38,309 bases of DNA from Helicobacter sp. 11S02629-2 (GTDB lineage: Bacteria > Campylobacterota > Campylobacteria > Campylobacterales > Helicobacteraceae). Below the pieces are notes generated by a model. It searched no databases and was not told where the DNA came from. It saw only the letters and a list, made by a program, of their open reading frames with translations. Where the stretch lies: positions 1 to 38,309 of the forward strand of contig NZ_MLAN01000013.1 in assembly GCF_002272875.1 (NCBI RefSeq), given 5' to 3'. Numbering within the stretch: the first letter of the stretch is position 1; each line of letters begins with the position of its first letter. Shown here one piece after another: positions 25,622 to 34,395 of this stretch. The position numbers and the translations under genes were made by a program.

Positions 25622-26866
25622 ATGAAAAAATATGTAAGACTAAGTATCATCACGCTTAGTTTATTAAGTGCATTAAGTGGAGTAGCCCTAGGTGCTCCTG
25701 CTTTAAACGCACTTGCAACGCTTACAAGAAAAGATGTAAATGCCTATATGGAAGTAGACTTAAAAGCATTTAAAAGCAATATACAAGAGGCAAAAAAGCT
25801 AGCTGGACACTCTAAAATCTGTGCTGTATTAAAGGCTAATGGCTATGGAGCAGGGATAAATAATCTTCTTCCAACTTTACTAAGTGAACACATACCTTGC
25901 ATAGGCATAGCAAGCAATGAAGAAGCTAGAATCTTACGTGATGGCAAGTTTAAAGGAGAAGTGCTTCGCATAAGGGCTGCTAGTATGAGTGAGATAAAAA
26001 GTGGTATGAAGTATCACATAACTGAGCTTATGGGTAATCTTACCCAAGCTAAAGCACTTAATGCTCTAGCTAAAAAAATGCATAAACAATTAAATATCCA
26101 TATAGCTTTAAACTCAGCTGGTATGGATAGAAATGGCATAGATCTAAGTTCAAACATAAACAAAGAAGACGCAGTAAAATTAGCCACTTTACCAAATCTA
26201 AAAGTAACTGGCTTTATGACTCACTTTCCTTTTGATGATAAAGCTAGGATAGATGAAGGTATAGCTAGATTTAAAAAAGATACTAGCTATATCATAAAAG
26301 CCGCTAAACTTGATAGAAGTAAACTCACTTTGCACGCAGCTGCAAGTAATGCCATCATAAATATCCCAGAATCTCACTTTGATATGGTGCGTCCGGGTGA
26401 TTTGATCTATGGTTATGGAGGCTATGATATCCCTATACACTCTATCACTAGCTTTAAGTCACACATCGCTGTGATAAACACTTACCCTAAAAACTCAACT
26501 GTTACTTATGATGGGACTTATACTTTAAGTAGAGACTCTAAGCTTGCTAATATCCCAGTTGGATACTCAGATGGCTACTCACGTGAGTTTAGTAATAAAG
26601 GCTTTGTGCTTATAAGAGGACACAAAGTCCCAGTGGTTGGAAGGGTAACTATGAATACATTAATGGTAGATGTTACAGACTATCTTGATATAAAAGCAGG
26701 AGATGAGGTTGTATTTTACGGTAAGCAGTGTGGCAAAGAGATAAGTGCAGCTGACTTAGAAAAAACTAGCGGCCTAAGCTTTTATGAAGTCCTAACTAAT
26801 CTTGGCAATGCAAACCAAGCTTTTATAAAAGACCCTAACAAAAAAGAAGTGTGTAGCACCAAATAG
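25622..26866 (+). CDS. secreted broad-spectrum amino-acid racemase (Alr/Bsr family)
   Basis: This 414-aa PLP racemase of the alanine racemase fold has a Sec signal peptide (about residues 1-24, ending GVALG), which separates it from cytoplasmic Alr. The PLP lysine is Lys71 in VLKANGYGAG. The second active-site half contains VRPGDLIYGYGG, PVGYSDGYSREFSNKG and VGRVTMNTLMVDVTDY. These features match the periplasmic broad-spectrum racemases (Bsr) of Vibrio, which make D-Arg, D-Lys, D-Met and others that edit peptidoglycan or are released. Substrate range here is inference. It has AAAGGAG before the ATG and its own promoter region. It is convergent with an ankyrin-repeat gene across a perfect inverted repeat. 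Confidence 0.85.
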   Translation: MKKYVRLSIITLSLLSALSGVALGAPALNALATLTRKDVNAYMEVDLKAFKSNIQEAKKLAGHSKICAVLKANGYGAGINNLLPTLLSEHIPCIGIASNEEARILRDGKFKGEVLRIRAASMSEIKSGMKYHITELMGNLTQAKALNALAKKMHKQLNIHIALNSAGMDRNGIDLSSNINKEDAVKLATLPNLKVTGFMTHFPFDDKARIDEGIARFKKDTSYIIKAAKLDRSKLTLHAAASNAIINIPESHFDMVRPGDLIYGYGGYDIPIHSITSFKSHIAVINTYPKNSTVTYDGTYTLSRDSKLANIPVGYSDGYSREFSNKGFVLIRGHKVPVVGRVTMNTLMVDVTDYLDIKAGDEVVFYGKQCGKEISAADLEKTSGLSFYEVLTNLGNANQAFIKDPNKKEVCSTK

Positions 26867-26929
26867 ATAGCAAGGCAAGATAGCAAGACAAAATATCAAG
26901 GCGGGATAGTAAAAATAGATAGCAGGGCT
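26865..26929 (+). repeat. five degenerate 13-bp tandem repeats
   Basis: Consecutive 13-bp units start at 26865, 26878, 26891, 26904 and 26917: AGATAGCAAGGCA, AGATAGCAAGACA, AAATATCAAGGCG, GGATAGTAAAAAT, AGATAGCAGGGCT. The consensus is AGATAGCAAGGCA. The array begins at the racemase stop codon and runs into the terminator hairpin. The two outermost and the second unit are best conserved, suggesting an old expansion. Confidence 0.7.
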
Positions 26930-26956
26930 ATAGAATCTTTTTTTAGATTCTATAGC
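26927..26956. terminator. bidirectional terminator-like inverted repeat
   Basis: GCTATAGAATC (26927-26937) and GATTCTATAGC (26946-26956) form a perfect 11-bp stem around a T-rich 8-nt loop, midway between two convergent genes. Each arm carries one copy of the AGAWTCT motif that is frequent in this window. It probably ends transcription from both sides. Confidence 0.65.
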
Positions 26957-26980
26957 TTTCTTAAGGCTTAAAAGAGACTT

Positions 26981-27649
26981 TTACTTAGCCCCAGCACTTT
27001 CTAAAATCTTTACCATATCGCTATAGTTTTTGGCCTTAGCATGCTGCAAGGCGCTTACTCCATCTTTATCTTTTATATTAACATCTACGCCACCTTCAAC
27101 TAGTGCTTTTACTATCTCAGTATGCACCTTGCCGCCATTTCCTAATATAACTGCTTCTAAGAGGGCACTCCAGCCAAGATTATTAACATGATCTTTTGGG
27201 AAGTTAGGTGTGTTAACTAAAAGCTTTACTATATCAAGGTGACCTTTTTCACTAGCTGGTATTAAGGCTGTGCCACCAAAACGGTTATAGATTCCAAAGT
27301 TAGCACCGTGTTTTAGTGCCTTTTTAACAAAGTCTAGATTACCTTCAGCACCAGCATAAAGAAAGGGGCTATTAAGCATGTCATCTTGGCTGTTGACTGA
27401 AGCACCTGCATCTAGTAGTAAAAAAGCTATCTCATTATCATGATTATAAATAGCTGCCATAAGAGGCGTTTGACCTTTGGCGTTTTTAACTTCTAAATCT
27501 GGCTTAGTTTTTAGAATCTCTTTAACTTTGTTTGCATCACGCTTTGTGACTGCTTCAAATAAATCTTTATGGCTATATCCACCACCCTCCATGGCAAAAA
27601 GCAAGTTGCCCATAAAAAGCGTGGCTAGTGTAAGTAGTGTTTTTATCAT
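26981..27649 (-). CDS. secreted ankyrin-repeat protein
   Basis: This 222-aa protein has a Sec signal peptide (about residues 1-19, MIKTLLTLATLFMGNLLFA) and about five ankyrin repeats. Clear repeat cores are GQTPLMAAIYNHDNEIAFLL with DAGASVN, GGTALIPASEKGHLDIVKLL, and DGVSALQHAKAKNYSDMVKI. Ankyrin repeats bind proteins; in Campylobacterota such periplasmic proteins are sometimes found next to catalase and implicated in its maturation, but no catalase gene is here. The neighbours are a convergent amino-acid racemase and a DoxDA-like gene on the same strand. The partner is unknown. Confidence 0.85.
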   Translation of the reverse strand: MIKTLLTLATLFMGNLLFAMEGGGYSHKDLFEAVTKRDANKVKEILKTKPDLEVKNAKGQTPLMAAIYNHDNEIAFLLLDAGASVNSQDDMLNSPFLYAGAEGNLDFVKKALKHGANFGIYNRFGGTALIPASEKGHLDIVKLLVNTPNFPKDHVNNLGWSALLEAVILGNGGKVHTEIVKALVEGGVDVNIKDKDGVSALQHAKAKNYSDMVKILESAGAK

Positions 27650-27722
27650 AAATAGCTCCTTTATCTATGAGATATCAAAATGCACCAAAAGTATAATTAC
27701 TAAGAGTGCAAGAAAAGCTAAC

Positions 27723-27770
27723 TATAAAGCTTAATAATGCCTGCCTTATGCAAGCATCATAAGCTTTATA
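27723..27770 (-). terminator. long hairpin after the DoxDA-like gene
   Basis: TATAAAGCTTA (27723-27733) pairs with TAAGCTTTATA (27760-27770). Inside, ATGC-TGC pairs with GCA-GCAT around a CTTAT loop, giving a 48-nt two-part hairpin that begins 13 bp past the stop of the minus-strand DoxDA-like gene. The minus strand continues TAGCTTTTC. It is best explained as that gene's terminator. Confidence 0.65.
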
Positions 27771-27783
27771 CAAAAGATACGTT

Positions 27784-28791
27784 TTAGTTTAAAGTATAGT
27801 TAGCCTTCCAGCTCATACCACTTATATCAGTTATAACTAAAGTGTACTCACCTTTTGGAAGGCTTGCAAAGATATCTGATTTAAGACTTAAAGCTGCCCT
27901 TGCAGCAAGTGGTGCTACAAGAGAGTGCTTGCCCGGATGCACTTTTACTAAAAGCTCATTTTTTATATCTTCTTTAGGAAGCTTGCTTAAAGCTTCTTGG
28001 TTTAACTCATAGACTTTAGTTCCACTTGCATCTTTTAAGCTTATATCCACTATGAAAGCCCCATAAGTATCAGGTCCTTCATCACGGAAGATGGTGAAGT
28101 TTAGTGCGTTATTAGCTATATTAACTTTGCTTATCATGATGTGAGGATGCACAGTTTTATTATGAAGCTTACCTATGACGCCACCTGAAAAGTATTGATT
28201 AGTCCCTATAGTTACTACTATCATAACTATGGCTAAGATTCCACTAAAGATTTTTATACCACTTGTGCTTAGTGGAAGCTCACCAGAAGCTATCCATATA
28301 AAGGCCTTAGACCTAGCAAGTGCTTTACTTTTTAGAAGTAAGTTATCAATGGCGTGAACTCCCCCACCTGCAAAAAAGATAACGATAGCACCAGCCATGC
28401 CAAGGATTCCTATCTGCCACTCATCAAGACAAGTACTGCCCATCCAGCCAGCCCCTAGCAAGATGACAAAGGCTAGTATAAAGGCTGCTATGCTCATTAT
28501 CCTAGTAAAAAGTCCAAGTATTAAAAAAAGCCCAACTACTCCTTCAACTATGGTAAAAAATATAACTCCTACAAGCAGCAAAGAGGCGTGCGTTATAAAG
28601 TACTCTATCATGCCTTGTATCCAAAGTGCGTGGGGCAAGAAGTGGTTTATCTTCTCTCCTATGTAGCCTGCAGATTCTGGGTTTAGCTTATCTGCTAAAA
28701 CTGTTCTTCTCCAAAAGGCTGAAAAGTAAGTCCAGCCTACTACTAATCTTAAAGCCAAAGAAAAATAGCCTGCCATGGTATATGGTTTCAT
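27784..28791 (-). CDS. DoxD-DoxA fusion, thiosulfate:quinone oxidoreductase-like
   Basis: This 335-aa protein joins an N-terminal DoxD-like domain to a C-terminal DoxA-like domain. The DoxD part (about residues 1-170) has four to five membrane segments, with LRLVVGWTYFSAFWRR, FTIVEGVVGLFLILGLFTRI and GWMGSTCLDEWQIG. The DoxA part (about 175-335) is a periplasmic beta domain behind one more membrane segment. In Acidianus the DoxDA enzyme oxidises thiosulfate to tetrathionate and reduces quinone; bacterial fusions are widespread and mostly untested. Placement beside S-/N-oxide reductases and sulfite dehydrogenase supports a sulfur or redox role but does not prove it. It has GGAGG before the ATG and a plausible TACAAT -10 box at 28849-28854 on the minus strand. 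Confidence 0.75.
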   Translation of the reverse strand: MKPYTMAGYFSLALRLVVGWTYFSAFWRRTVLADKLNPESAGYIGEKINHFLPHALWIQGMIEYFITHASLLLVGVIFFTIVEGVVGLFLILGLFTRIMSIAAFILAFVILLGAGWMGSTCLDEWQIGILGMAGAIVIFFAGGGVHAIDNLLLKSKALARSKAFIWIASGELPLSTSGIKIFSGILAIVMIVVTIGTNQYFSGGVIGKLHNKTVHPHIMISKVNIANNALNFTIFRDEGPDTYGAFIVDISLKDASGTKVYELNQEALSKLPKEDIKNELLVKVHPGKHSLVAPLAARAALSLKSDIFASLPKGEYTLVITDISGMSWKANYTLN

Positions 28792-29153
28792 AATGCACCT
28801 CCGTGAATTCCTAATAAAAAGTTGTTATGAGAATATTGATGTGAGATTATTGTAATGCTTAAGATGTCAAATGTAGATTCTATGTAGCTTAAAAAATTAT
28901 ACTTCTAGCTAAGGCAACTTAAAGCTTATAGAAAAAAGTATAGATAAGTAAATGTAGCCTTTCCTTTCTTAGGTAAACTAAAGCCTGCCTAGTGCTAAGT
29001 AAAAGTTAAGTAATCTTAAGCAAGTCTCACAAAAGGCACATTTTTTCATCTTCTTTACTTTGTGCTTATGACTAAAAATACCCTAAGCGATAGAATCAAA
29101 ATATAGCATTTAAAAAGCATTAGTTCTTATATCAAGGTAACAAGGAAACAGCG
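28792..29153. other. divergent promoter region, DoxDA-like / torA-like copy 1
   Basis: This 362-bp gap lies between divergent genes. On the minus strand TACAAT (28849-28854) is a plausible -10 box about 58 bp before the DoxDA-like ATG. On the plus strand AAGGAAA precedes the torA-like ATG; ATATAGCAT near 29100 might be its -10. One AGATTCT motif lies near 28874. I recognise no regulator operator. Confidence 0.45.
28849..28854 (-). promoter_or_regulatory. candidate -10 box for DoxDA-like gene
   Basis: The minus strand reads TACAAT, one change from TATAAT, 58 bp upstream of the ATG. No -35 is obvious, which is usual for sigma-70 promoters in Campylobacterota. Confidence 0.35.
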
Positions 29154-31646
29154 ATGAGTATCTCAAGAAGAAGTATATTAAAAGCAAGTGCACTTTTTGC
29201 ACTAGTGCCACTAGCACCAAAACTACTAAGTGCAACTGAAGCTAGCAAAACTACTCATGCCATGAAGATGGGCGAAGTCATGAGTAAAGCTAAGGAGATG
29301 AAGTATGTAACTAAGCTAGTAGAAAACGGAGAAGTGATAACTGGGGCACACTGGGGAGTTTTAAAAGTCACTTTAAAAGATGGCAAGATAGTTAAGTCAG
29401 AAGGTGCTTTTAAAGACAAGATGGAAAACCCTCTTCGCTCTGCTACGGCTGATTTAGTCTATACAGATTCTAGAGTGCGCTACCCTATGGTTAGAAAGTC
29501 CTATCTAGAAGATCCACATAACAATAAGCCTGAGCTTAGAGGTAAAGATGAGTGGGTGCGCGTAAGCTATGACAAGGCTATAAAACTTATAGCAGACGCA
29601 CTTAAAGAGACTAGAAAAACTAAAGGCAGTGAAGCCATCTTTGTTGGGGGTAATGGCTGGAAAAGTAGTGGCAATATGCACAATGCAGTAGTGCTTTTAC
29701 AAAGATTTATGGGTCTAACTGGTGGCTTTACTAAGATAACTGGAGACTACTCAACAGGAGCTGCCCAGACTATACTTCCTCACGTACTAGGTAGTCTTGA
29801 AGTTTATGAACAACAAACTGTGTATCCAGTAGTGTTAGAAAACACTAAAGTCATAGTTATCTGGGGGGCTAACCCACTTGCAACGTTAATGGTTGGAGAT
29901 ACAGTTATAGATGGAACTGCTGGGCTAGAGTTTTTTAACTCTATAAGAAAGAGTGATAAGACTATAGTTTGTATAGACCCAAGAGGCACTGAGACAGTCC
30001 AGTTTTTTAAGAAAAACAAAAACTTTAAGTGGATAGCCCCAGTGCCTAACACAGATGTCGCCTTAATGCTTGGAATCATGCATACGATGTATACAACCAA
30101 GCAGTACAGTAAAGACTTTTTAGATAACTACACTACTGGCTTTCCTAAGTTTTTAGACTATATGTTAGGCAAGAGTGATGGGGTAGTTAAAGATGCTGCT
30201 TGGGCTTCTAAGATAACTAGTATAGATTCTAAAACTATAAAAGACCTAGCGCCACTTTTTTATAAAAATACAACTATGCTAATGGGTGGCTGGTCTATGC
30301 AACGTGCCCATCATGGAGAACAACCTCACTGGATGTTAGTAACACTTGCTTCCATGATAGGTCAAATAGGACTTCCAGGAGGTGGCTTTGGCTTTAGTTA
30401 TCACTATAGCAATGGCGGTAATCCAGCAGCACGCGCTGCAGTCATAGGCGGCATGAACGTAGGCACTGCCCACACTAAAGTAACTAGTAATATCCCAGCA
30501 GCTAGAATCTCAGATGCTTTATTAAACCCGGGCAAAACTATAGAAAGTGATGGCAAAAAAGTCACCTATCCAGAGATAGAGTTGATGTACTGGGCAGGGG
30601 AAAATCCACTAAGCCATCAACAAGATGTTAATAAGACTTTGAAGTCTTGGCAAAAACTAAAAACCATCATCATCCAAGATCCTTACTGGAATATGTCAGC
30701 ACGCCACGCAGATATAGTCATGCCAGCTACTACTGAGTATGAAAGGGATGATATCTCTATGGTTGGAGACTACTCTCACACGATGATAACCCCTATGAAA
30801 GCACTTGTAAAAAGGCAGTATGAAGCAAAAGATGACTATGAGATATTTAGCGACCTTGCAAAAGAGCTTGGAGTATATGAAGAGTTTACTGAAAACAAAA
30901 CTCCTTCAATGTGGATAGAAGAGTTTTATAATAACGCCTTAAAACAATCAAAGGCTGAAAAACTAGGCATGCCAGACTTTGAGACCTTTTGGAAGGCTAA
31001 TAAACCTATAGTCTTTGAAGTACCAGAAGAAGCAAAGACTTTTACTAGATATGCAGACTTTAGAGAAGACCCTATCTTAAACGCCCTAGGTACTCCAAGT
31101 GGCAAGATAGAAATCACTTCAGAGACCATAGCTAAGATGGGCTATGATGACTGCAGGGCTTATCCTTCGTGGTTTGAACCAGCTGAGTGGCTAGGTATGA
31201 AAGATAAGCCAGCAGAGTTTCACATGCTAAGTCCTCACTCCCGCTACCAGCTTCACTCCCAGCTTAATAACACATCTATAAGGAAACTTTATGCCATAAG
31301 TGATAGACAGCCTATCATTATGAATGATAAAGATGCTAAGGCTAAGGGTATAAAAACAGGAGATGTAGTTAGAGTGTTTAACAAAAGAGGTGAAGTGCTA
31401 GCAGGGGCTTATGTGACTAAAGATATAAAACAAGGCGTAGTTACACTAAGTGAGGGCGCTTGGTTTAATCCAGATTCTAAAGGCTTATGTAAAAATGGCT
31501 GTGCTAATGTCTTAACTATGGATGTGCCAAGTTCAAAACTAGCAAATGCTACTTCTGTAAACACCGCCTTAGTAAACATAGAAAAGTATAAAGGAAAGCT
31601 AGAAAAAGTAGACGTATATGAACAGCCAAAAAATATGCGCCTTTAA
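29154..31646 (+). CDS. periplasmic TorA/BisC-type molybdopterin S-/N-oxide reductase (copy 1)
   Basis: This 830-aa enzyme is of the DMSO-reductase superfamily, TorA/DorA/BisC branch, which reduces TMAO, DMSO or other S-/N-oxides as terminal electron acceptors. A Tat signal (SISRRSILKASALFALVPL) sends the folded enzyme to the periplasm. The Mo-ligand serine is Ser200 in TGDYSTGAAQTILPHVLGS. No Fe-S cysteine motif precedes it, as expected for this branch. Active-site loop residues read GGNGWKSSGNMHNA: Asn occupies the position of the DMSO-reductase Tyr114, so the protein is TorA-like in lacking that Tyr. No torC or torD is adjacent. It is followed 181 bp later by a paralogue of equal length. 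Confidence 0.88.
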   Translation: MSISRRSILKASALFALVPLAPKLLSATEASKTTHAMKMGEVMSKAKEMKYVTKLVENGEVITGAHWGVLKVTLKDGKIVKSEGAFKDKMENPLRSATADLVYTDSRVRYPMVRKSYLEDPHNNKPELRGKDEWVRVSYDKAIKLIADALKETRKTKGSEAIFVGGNGWKSSGNMHNAVVLLQRFMGLTGGFTKITGDYSTGAAQTILPHVLGSLEVYEQQTVYPVVLENTKVIVIWGANPLATLMVGDTVIDGTAGLEFFNSIRKSDKTIVCIDPRGTETVQFFKKNKNFKWIAPVPNTDVALMLGIMHTMYTTKQYSKDFLDNYTTGFPKFLDYMLGKSDGVVKDAAWASKITSIDSKTIKDLAPLFYKNTTMLMGGWSMQRAHHGEQPHWMLVTLASMIGQIGLPGGGFGFSYHYSNGGNPAARAAVIGGMNVGTAHTKVTSNIPAARISDALLNPGKTIESDGKKVTYPEIELMYWAGENPLSHQQDVNKTLKSWQKLKTIIIQDPYWNMSARHADIVMPATTEYERDDISMVGDYSHTMITPMKALVKRQYEAKDDYEIFSDLAKELGVYEEFTENKTPSMWIEEFYNNALKQSKAEKLGMPDFETFWKANKPIVFEVPEEAKTFTRYADFREDPILNALGTPSGKIEITSETIAKMGYDDCRAYPSWFEPAEWLGMKDKPAEFHMLSPHSRYQLHSQLNNTSIRKLYAISDRQPIIMNDKDAKAKGIKTGDVVRVFNKRGEVLAGAYVTKDIKQGVVTLSEGAWFNPDSKGLCKNGCANVLTMDVPSSKLANATSVNTALVNIEKYKGKLEKVDVYEQPKNMRL
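31083..31238 (+). repeat. 156-bp identical tract, copy in torA-like gene 1
   Basis: This tract is base-for-base identical to 33757-33912 in the second torA-like gene, including all synonymous sites, from GCCCTAGGTACTCC to GCTAAGTCCTCAC. One substitution (C/T at 31082 versus 33756) interrupts a further match upstream; downstream the genes diverge at once (TCCCGC versus CCTGCT). It encodes residues about 644-695. Confidence 0.9.
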
Positions 31647-31699
31647 GTAAGGGAAACTTTTAAGAATCTTACTAAGGGGGTCATAGGGCTTTTAAAAGT

Positions 31700-31726
31700 T
31701 AAAGATAGTTACGATAACTATCTTTA
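31700..31726 (+). terminator. hairpin between the two torA-like genes
   Basis: TAAAGATAGTTA pairs perfectly with TAACTATCTTTA around a CGA loop, 53 bp after the first torA-like stop. The following sequence is AT-rich but has no clean T run, so it may be a weak terminator, a processing signal or a stability element between paralogues. Confidence 0.6.
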
Positions 31727-31827
31727 TAGTAGTAAATATACAGCCTACTTGTGCTTTGTAAGTGCCCTTTAGTTGTAGAATCTAACTCGCAATATCTTTA
31801 TAAACATATACAAAAGGAAGTCTTATC

Positions 31828-34320
31828 ATGAGTATCTCAAGAAGAAGTATATTAAAAGCAAGTGCACTTTTTGCGCTAGTGCCTTTGGCTCCTAAACTAT
31901 TAAGTGCTAGCGAAGAAAGTAAGGCTAGACAGCTAGAAGCTATGTCACAGTATATGGATAAAGCCGCTATGATGAAGTATGTAACTAAGCTAGTAGAAAA
32001 CGGTGAAGTGATAACTGGGGCACACTGGGGTATCTTAAAAGTGCATATAAGACATGGCAAAGTGCTTAGCTCAAAACCAGCCTTTAAGCAAGCTATATAC
32101 AATCCACTCCAAACTGTTACAAGTGATCTAATCTATGCTAAGTCACGTATCAAATACCCCATGGTTAGAAAGTCCTACCTAGAAGACCCACATAATAATA
32201 AGCCTGAGCTTAGAGGAAAAGACACGTGGATAAGGATTCCATACAAAAAAGCTTTAGAGCTTATATCAAGTGCACTAAAAGAGACTAGGGAAACTAAAGG
32301 AAGTGAGGCTATCTATGTAGGGGGTAATGGCTGGAAAAGTAGTGGCAATATGCATAATGCCATAGTACTTTTACAGCGTTTTATGAATCTAAGTGGAGGC
32401 TTTAGCCATAAGATAGGGACTTTTTCAACTGGTGCAGTTGAAGTTATCTTGCCTCACGTGCTTGGCAGTGCTGAAGTTAGCAGCCAACAAACTGCCTACC
32501 CAGTAGTACTAGAGCACTCTAAAGTCATAGTTATCTGGGGTGCTAACCCTATGGTTACTTTAAGGATAGGTGACACTATTATAGATGGAGACTATGGGCT
32601 AGAGTTTTTTAGCGAACTTAAAAAGCGTAGAAAAAAAGTCATCCTAATAGACCCTGTAGGAAGTGAAACTGTAGAGTTTTTTAAAGATGATACTAATGCC
32701 ACATGGATAGCCCCAGTGCCTAATACTGATGTTGCTTTAATGCTTGGAATCATGCATACAATGTATATAACTAATAAGTATGATAAAAAGTTTCTTGATA
32801 CCTACACTACTGGCTTTCCAAAGTTTTTAGACTATATGCTAGGCAAGAGTGATGGGGTAGTGAAAGATGCCACTTGGGCTAGTAATATAAGTGGTGTAGA
32901 TATTAAGACTATAGAGTATCTTGCAAAAGAGATGTTTGAAAATAGAACTATGATAATGGCAGGCTGGGGTATGCAGCGTGCCCACCATGGCGAACAACCT
33001 CACTGGATGTTAGTAACGCTTGCTTCTATGATAGGACAAATAGGACTTCCAGGTGGTGGCTTTGGTTTTAGCTACCACTATGCTAATGGTGGGAATCCAA
33101 CTGCACGCGCTGCAGTCATAAGTGGCATGAATCTAGGTGCTCAAAAACAAAAAGTCACTAACTTTATCCCAACAGCACGCATAGCTGATGCCCTTTTAAA
33201 CACAGGAGCAAGCATAGAATCTAATGGAGGCAAAGCCTCCTATCCAGAGATAGATTTGATGTACTGGGCAGGAGAAAATCCTATCAGCCATCAACAAGAT
33301 ATCAATAAGTTTTTAAAAGCTTGGCAAAAGGTAAAAACTGTGATAGTGCATGACCCTTACTGGAGTGCTACTGCAAGGCATGCAGATATAGTCATACCTA
33401 CAACTACAGAGTATGAAAGGGATGATATATCTATGAGTGGGGACTACTCTAACCTTAATATAGTCCCTATGAAGGCCCTTGTAAAAAGGCAGTATGAAAG
33501 TATGGACGACTATGAAGTCTTTAGCGACCTTGCTATGATGGCTGGGATTTATGATGAGTTTACTGAGGGCAAAACTCCTTCCATGTGGATAGAAGAGTTT
33601 TATAACCACGCTTTAAAGCAAGCAAAAAGTGAGCATATAAATATGCCAGATTTTAAGCGATTCTGGCATGAGAATAAGCCTATAACCTTTAAAGTCCCAG
33701 AAGATTCTAAGCACTTTGTAAGATACTCTGAGTTTAGAAGTGACCCTATCTTAAATGCCCTAGGTACTCCAAGTGGCAAGATAGAAATCACTTCAGAGAC
33801 CATAGCTAAGATGGGCTATGATGACTGCAGGGCTTATCCTTCGTGGTTTGAACCAGCTGAGTGGCTAGGTATGAAAGATAAGCCAGCAGAGTTTCACATG
33901 CTAAGTCCTCACCCTGCTTTTAGGCTTCACTCCCAGCTTGATAACACCTCACTAAAACAAAAACACGCTATAGCAGGGCGTGAGCCTATATGGATAAATG
34001 AGCTTGATGCTAAAGCTAAAGGCATAAAAACTGGAGATGTAGTTAGAGTTTTTAACAAAAGAGGTGAAGTGCTAGCAGGGGCTTATGTCACTAAAGACAT
34101 AAGACAAGGTGTAGTAAAACTAAGTGAGGGTGCTTGGTATAATCCAGATTCTAAAGGCTTATGTCAAAATGGCTGTGCTAATGTCTTAACGCTTGATATC
34201 CCTAGCTCTAAGCTAGCAAATGCTACTTCTGTAAACACTATGCTAGTTAATGTTGAAAGATATAAGGGCGAGGCTAAAAAAGTAGACATCTATGAAGAGC
34301 CTAAAGATATGGAGGTTTAA
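31828..34320 (+). CDS. periplasmic TorA/BisC-type molybdopterin S-/N-oxide reductase (copy 2)
   Basis: This second 830-aa enzyme is clearly a tandem duplicate of the gene at 29154, with the same Tat signal (first 47 nt identical) and overall fold. Ser200 is kept, but the motif is GTFSTGAVEVILPHVLG, so Phe199 replaces Tyr and Ala-Val-Glu replaces Ala-Ala-Gln next to the molybdenum. The region after it also differs: SAEVSSQQTAYPVV versus SLEVYEQQTVYPVV. These changes lie in the active-site funnel, so the two enzymes may differ in substrate (for example N-oxide versus S-oxide). AAGGAAG lies upstream of the ATG. Two hairpins follow the stop. The 3' part shares an unbroken 156-bp identical tract with copy 1. 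Confidence 0.88.
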   Translation: MSISRRSILKASALFALVPLAPKLLSASEESKARQLEAMSQYMDKAAMMKYVTKLVENGEVITGAHWGILKVHIRHGKVLSSKPAFKQAIYNPLQTVTSDLIYAKSRIKYPMVRKSYLEDPHNNKPELRGKDTWIRIPYKKALELISSALKETRETKGSEAIYVGGNGWKSSGNMHNAIVLLQRFMNLSGGFSHKIGTFSTGAVEVILPHVLGSAEVSSQQTAYPVVLEHSKVIVIWGANPMVTLRIGDTIIDGDYGLEFFSELKKRRKKVILIDPVGSETVEFFKDDTNATWIAPVPNTDVALMLGIMHTMYITNKYDKKFLDTYTTGFPKFLDYMLGKSDGVVKDATWASNISGVDIKTIEYLAKEMFENRTMIMAGWGMQRAHHGEQPHWMLVTLASMIGQIGLPGGGFGFSYHYANGGNPTARAAVISGMNLGAQKQKVTNFIPTARIADALLNTGASIESNGGKASYPEIDLMYWAGENPISHQQDINKFLKAWQKVKTVIVHDPYWSATARHADIVIPTTTEYERDDISMSGDYSNLNIVPMKALVKRQYESMDDYEVFSDLAMMAGIYDEFTEGKTPSMWIEEFYNHALKQAKSEHINMPDFKRFWHENKPITFKVPEDSKHFVRYSEFRSDPILNALGTPSGKIEITSETIAKMGYDDCRAYPSWFEPAEWLGMKDKPAEFHMLSPHPAFRLHSQLDNTSLKQKHAIAGREPIWINELDAKAKGIKTGDVVRVFNKRGEVLAGAYVTKDIRQGVVKLSEGAWYNPDSKGLCQNGCANVLTLDIPSSKLANATSVNTMLVNVERYKGEAKKVDIYEEPKDMEV
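33757..33912 (+). repeat. 156-bp identical tract, copy in torA-like gene 2
   Basis: This is the partner of 31083-31238 in direct orientation, 2674 bp away. Exact identity in a pair of otherwise visibly diverged genes points to recent gene conversion or unequal exchange, and makes this a substrate for deletion between the genes. Confidence 0.9.
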
Positions 34321-34355
34321 GCTTTTATACTTAAAGTAGCCTTTTTTGGCTAAAA

Positions 34356-34388
34356 CTTATCACACCCCACCAAAATGAGTGTGATAGG
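34356..34388 (+). terminator. terminator after torA-like copy 2
   Basis: CTTATCACAC (34356-34365) pairs with GTGTGATAGG (34379-34388), with one G-T pair, around a 13-nt loop. CTTTT follows. It lies 36 bp past the stop codon. Confidence 0.7.
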
Positions 34389-34395
34389 CTTTTAA

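Noticed and set aside
29804-30100. Antisense open frames inside the torA-like genes and other large genes
   Set aside because: They are shadows of conserved proteins on the opposite strand, with no ribosome sites or independent family signal.
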